A DNA stretch of 64,000 nucleotides from Ophiura sarsii (taxonomy: Eukaryota > Echinodermata > Ophiuroidea > Amphilepidida > Ophiuridae), in the NCBI GenBank assembly GCA_035610835.1, contig CM069453.1:72294682-72358681 (forward strand). Direction: 5' to 3'. Positions 59,106 to 64,000 of this stretch are shown here, one piece after another. Made by a program: the position numbers and the translations under genes. Every line of letters begins with the position of its first letter. Position 1 is the stretch's first letter. The notes beneath the pieces are model-generated. The model searched no databases and was not told where the DNA came from. It saw only the letters and a program-made list of their open reading frames with translations.

Positions 59106-62100
59106 AACACCCTATATGCAGGTCAGGTAGGGGGTCCTACTGACCAAGTCTGGTGAATGTAGCATGTAAACTGTAGGAGTAGAAGCATTTTAAAGAAAAT
59201 CACGTTTTGACCCCTACAGACCCCCGTGTGACCTTTGACCCAAAACTGTTAAGACCCTATATGGAGGTCAGGTAGGGGGTCCTACTGACCAAGTCTGGTG
59301 AATGTATAATGTAAACTGTAGGAGTAGAAGCATTTTAAAGAAAATCAAGTTTTGACCCCTACAGACTTCCGTGTGACCTTTGACCCAAAACTGTGAAGAC
59401 CCTATATGGAGGTCAGGTAGGGGGTCCTACTGACCAAGTCTGGTGAATGTAGCATGTAAACTGTAGGAGTAGAAGCATTTTAAAGAAAATCCATTTTAAA
59501 GAAAATCACGTTTTGACCCCTACAGACTTCCGTGTGACCTTTGACCCAAAACTGTGAAGACCCTATATGGAGGTCAGGTAGGGGGTCCTACTGACCAAGT
59601 CTGGTGAATGTATCATGTAAACTGTAGGAGTAGAAGCATTTTAAAGAAAATCCATTTTAAAGAAAATCACGTTTTGACCCCTACAGACTTCCGTGTGCCC
59701 TTTGACCCAAAACTGTGAAGACCCTATATGGAGGTCAGGTAGGGGGTCCTACTGACCAAGTCTGGTGAATGTAGCATGTAAACTGTAGGAGTAGAAGCAT
59801 TTTAAAGAAAATCACGTTTTGACCCCTACAGACCCCCGTGTGACCTTTGACCCAAAACTGTGAAGACCCTATATGGAGGTCAGGTAGGGGGTCCTACTGA
59901 CCAAGTCTGGTGAATGTATCATGTAAACTGTAGGAGTAGAAGCATTTAGAAGAAAATCACGTTTTGACCCCTACAGACCCCCGTGTGACCTTTGACCCAA
60001 AACTGTGAAGACCCTATATGGAGGTCAGGTAGGGGGTCCTACTGACCAAGTCTGGTGAATGTATCATGTAAACTGTAGGAGTAGAAGCATTTTAAAGAAA
60101 ATCAAGTTTTGACCCCTACAGACTTCCTTGTGACCTTTGACCCAAAACTGTGAAGACCCTATATGGAGGTCAGGTAGGGGGTCCTACTGACCAAGTCTGG
60201 TGAATGTAGCATGTAAACTGTAGGAGTAGAAGCATTTTAAAGAAAATCACGTTTTGACCCCTACAGACCCCCGTGTGACCTTTGACCCAAAACTGTGAAG
60301 ACCCTATATGGAGGTCAGGTAGGGGGTCCTACTGACCAAGTCTGGTGAATGTATAATGTAAACTGTAGGAGTAGAAGCATTTTAAAGAAAATCAAGTTTT
60401 GACCCCTACAGACTTCCGTGTGACCTTTGACCCAAAACTGTGAAGACCCTATATGGAGGTCAGGTAGGGGGTCCTACTGACCAAGTCTGGTGAATGTAGC
60501 ATGTAAACTGTAGGAGTAGAAGCATTTTAAAGAAAATCACGTTTTGACCCCTACAGACTTCCGTGTGACCTTTGACCCAAAACTGTGAAGACCCTATATG
60601 GAGGTCAGGTAGGGGGTCCTACTGACCAAGTCTGGTGAATGTATCATGTAAACTGTAGGAGTAGAAGCATTTTAAAGAAAATCCATTTAAAAGAAAATCA
60701 CGTTTTGACCCCTACAGACTTCCGTGTGCCCTTTGACCCAAAACTGTGAAGACCCTATATGGAGGTCAGGTAGGGGGTCCTACTGACCAAGTCTGGTGAA
60801 TGTATCATGTAAACTGTAGGAGTAGAAGCATTTTAAAGAAAATCAAGTTTTGACCCCTACAGACTTCCGTGTGACCTTTGACCCAAAACTGTGAAGACCC
60901 TATATGGAGGTCAGGTAGGGGGTCCTACTGACCAAGTCTGGTGAATGTAGCATGTAAACTGTAGGAGTAGAAGCATTTTAAAGAAAATCCATTTTAAAGA
61001 AAATCACGTTTTGACCCCTACAGACTTCCGTGTGACCTTTGACCCAAAACTGTGAAGACCCTATATGGAGGTCAGGTAGGGGGTCCTACTGACCAAGTCT
61101 GGTGAATGTATCATGTAAACTGTAGGAGTAGAAGCATTTTAAAGAAAATCCATTTTAAAGAAAATCACGTTTTGACCCCTACAGACTTCCGTGTGCCCTT
61201 TGACCCAAAACTGTGAAGACCCTATATGGAGGTCAGGTAGGGGGTCCTACTGACCAAGTCTGGTGAATGTAGCATGTAAACTGTAGGAGTAGAAGCATTT
61301 TAAAGAAAATCACGTTTTGACCCCTACAGACCCCCGTGTGACCTTTGACCCAAAACTGTGAAGACCCTATATGGAGGTCAGGTAGGGGGTCCTACTGACC
61401 AAGTCTGGTGAATGTATCATGTAAACTGTAGGAGTAGAAGCATTTAGAAGAAAATCACGTTTTGACCCCTACAGACCCCCGTGTGACCTTTGACCCAAAA
61501 CTGTGAAGACCCTATATGGAGGTCAGGTAGGGGGTCCTACTGACCAAGTCTGGTGAATGTATCATGTAAACTGTAGGAGTAGAAGCATTTTAAAGAAAAT
61601 CAAGTTTTGACCCCTACAGACTTCCTTGTGACCTTTGACCCAAAACTGTGAAGACCCTATATGGAGGTCAGGTAGGGGGTCCTACTGACCAAGTCTGGTG
61701 AATGTAGCATGTAAACTGTAGGAGTAGAAGCATTTTAAAGAAAATCACGTTTTGACCCCTACAGACCCCCGTGTGACCTTTGACCCAAAACTGTGAAGAC
61801 CCTATATGGAGGTCAGGTAGGGGGTCCTACTGACCAAGTCTGGTGAATGTATAATGTAAACTGTAGGAGTAGAAGCATTTTAAAGAAAATCAAGTTTTGA
61901 CCCCTACAGACTTCCGTGTGACCTTTGACCCAAAACTGTGAAGACCCTATATGGAGGTCAGGTAGGGGGTCCTACTGACCAAGTCTGGTGAATGTAGCAT
62001 GTAAACTGTAGGAGTAGAAGCATTTTAAAGAAAATCCATTTTAAAGAAAATCACGTTTTGACCCCTACAGACTTCCGTGTGACCTTTGACCCAAAACTGT

Positions 62101-64000
62101 GAAGACCCTATATGGAGGTCAGGTAGGGGGTCCTACTGACCAAGTCTGGTGAATGTATCATGTAAACTGTAGGAGTAGAAGCATTTTAAAGAAAATCCAT
62201 TTTAAAGAAAATCACGTTTTGACCCCTACAGACTTCCGTGTGCCCTTTGACCCAAAACTGTGAAGACCCTATATGGAGGTCAGGTAGGGGGTCCTACTGA
62301 CCAAGTCTGGTGAATGTATCATGTAAACTGTAGGAGTAGAAGCATTTTAAAGAAAATCAAGTTTTGACCCCTACAGACTTCCGTGTGACCTTTGACCCAA
62401 AACTGTGAAGACCCTATATGGAGGTCAGGTAGGGGGTCCTACTGACCAAGTCTGGTGAATGTAGCATGTAAACTGTAGGAGTAGAAGCATTTTAAAGAAA
62501 ATCACGTTTTGACCCCTACAGACCCCCGTGTGACCTTTGACCCAAAACTGTGAAGACCCTATATGGAGGTCAGGTAGGGGGTCCTACTGACCAAGTCTGG
62601 TGAATGTAGCATGTAAACTGTAGGAGTAGAAGCATTTTAAAGAAAATCACGTTTTGACCCCTACAGACCCCCGTGTGACCTTTGACCCAAAACTGTTAAG
62701 ACCCTATATGGAGGTCAGGTAGGGGGTCCTACTGACCAAGTCTGGTGAATGTATAATGTAAACTGTAGGAGTAGAAGCATTTTAAAGAAAATCAAGTTTT
62801 GACCCCTACAGACTTCCGTGTGACCTTTGACCCAAAACTGTGAAGACCCTATATGGAGGTCAGGTAGGGGGTCCTACTGACCAAGTCTGGTGAATGTAGC
62901 ATGTAAACTGTAGGAGAAGAAGCATTTTAAAGAAAATCCATTTTAAAGAAAATCACGTTTTGACCCCTACAGACTTCCGTGTGACCTTTGACCCAAAACT
63001 GTGAAGACCCTATATGGAGGTCAGGTAGGGGGTCCTACTGACCAAGTCTGGTGAATGTAGCATGTAAACTGTAGGAGTAGAAGCATTTTAAAGAAAATCA
63101 CGTTTTGACCCCTACAGACCCCCGTGTGACCTTTGACCCAAAACTGTGAAGACCCTATATGGAGGTCAGGTAGGGGGTCCTACTGACCAAGTCTGGTGAA
63201 TGTATCATGTAAACTGTAGGAGTAGAAGCATTTTAAAGAAAATCAAGTTTTGACCCCTACAGACTTCCGTGTGACCTTTGACCCAAAACTGTGAAGACCC
63301 TATATGGAGGTCAGGTAGGGGGTCCTACTGACCAAGTCTGGTGAATGTAGCATGTAAACTGTAGGAGTAGAAGCATTTTAAAGAAAATCCATTTTAAAGA
63401 AAATCACGTTTTGACCCCTACAGACTTCCGTGTGACCTTTGACCCAAAACTGTGAAGACCCTATATGGAGGTCAGGTAGGGGGTCCTACTGACCAAGTCT
63501 GGTGAATGTATCATGTAAACTGTAGGAGTAGAAGCATTTTAAAGAAAATCATGTTTTGACCCCTACAGACTTCCGTGTGACCTTTGACCCAAAACTGTGA
63601 AGACCCTATATGGAGGTCAGGTAGGGGGTCCTACTGACCAAGTCTGGTGAATGTAGCATGTAACCTGTAGGAGTAGAAGCATTTTAAAGAAAATCCATTT
63701 TAAAGAAAATAACGTTTTGACCCCTACAGACTTCCGTGTGACCTTTGACCCAAAACTGTGAAGACCCTATATGGAGGTCAGGTAGGGGGTCCTACTGACC
63801 AAGTCTGGTGAATGTAGCATGTAAACTGTAGGAGTAGAAGCATTTTAAAGAAAATCACGTTTTGACCCCTACAGACCCCCGTGTGACCTTTGACCCAAAA
63901 CTGTGAAGACCCTATATGGAGGTCAGGTAGGGGGTCCTACTGACCAAGTCTGGTGAATGTATCATGTAAACTGTAGGAGTAGAAGTATTTTAAAGAAAAT
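59106..64000. repeat. Satellite B block 16, second large array (cut by window end)
   Basis: About 33 monomers to the edge, 4.9 kb. The first monomer is type I (CTATATGCAGG, ACTGTTAAG) with AACACCC at the join, but from the second (GTATAATG, AAAATCAAG) the monomers are of the kind found in 23817-41017. CATTTAGAAG (59943, 61441) and TATAATG (60352, 61850) repeat at 1498 bp, which fits ten monomers with three long. The array continues past the window. Confidence 0.95.

Noticed and set aside
1..64000. CRISPR array
   Set aside because: There are no unique spacers between short repeats; the whole 115-161 bp unit is repeated, and the context is eukaryotic-type satellite.
1..64000. Telomeric or subtelomeric simple repeats
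   Set aside because: No run of TTAGGG-like or related short telomere units was seen on either strand.

Overview
The window is non-coding satellite DNA from end to end. It holds no gene, RNA gene, transposon or unique sequence that I could support. It is made of two unrelated tandem-repeat families in alternating blocks, all in one orientation. Family A has a monomer of about 115-117 bp, is AT-rich (about 35% GC by hand count of one monomer), and carries a T-tract/A-tract motif, GCTCGTATCGGCGCAT and ACACAGATGTGT. Family B has monomers of 145 bp or 161 bp (about 46% GC), each starting AAGACCCTATATGG and ending TGACCTTTGACCCAAAACTG. The 161-bp form carries a 16-bp tandem duplication. I count 16 A blocks (about 30.0 kb, roughly 260 monomers) and 16 B blocks (about 34.0 kb, roughly 225 monomers); together they cover all 64,000 bases.

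This is eukaryotic heterochromatin-type DNA such as a centromeric, pericentromeric or knob-like array. It has high-order repeats of several kb, near-identical distant copies and no dense coding. Nothing in it identifies the species, and I make no claim beyond a eukaryote, probably with a large repeat-rich genome.

Layout. From 1 to 23816 the A and B blocks alternate in a high-order repeat of roughly 5.8 kb (markers at 2853 and 8698 are 5845 bp apart). Its scheme is: A block with type II head, B block of about 1.2 kb (type I), A block of about 2.4 kb with type I head, B block of about 0.47 kb (type II). Copies differ by whole-monomer gains and losses. From 23817 to 41017 one B block has grown to 17.2 kb, with its own nested high-order repeats (1353, 1659, 2400 and 6330 bp offsets). 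From 41018 to 59105 the A/B alternation resumes with shorter, more alike units (4312-bp and about 3.3-kb steps). From 59106 to the end a second large B array begins and runs out of the window.

Every A-to-B boundary has the same breakpoint and every B-to-A boundary is one of only two breakpoints. The whole composite therefore looks like the amplified product of a few founding joins, later reshuffled by unequal crossover and conversion. The most functionally suggestive feature is that nearly every B monomer carries a direct-repeat-1 nuclear-receptor-like element (GGGTCAAAGGTCA on the minus strand), further AGGTCA-like half-sites and a short hairpin. Whether any protein binds there is unknown.
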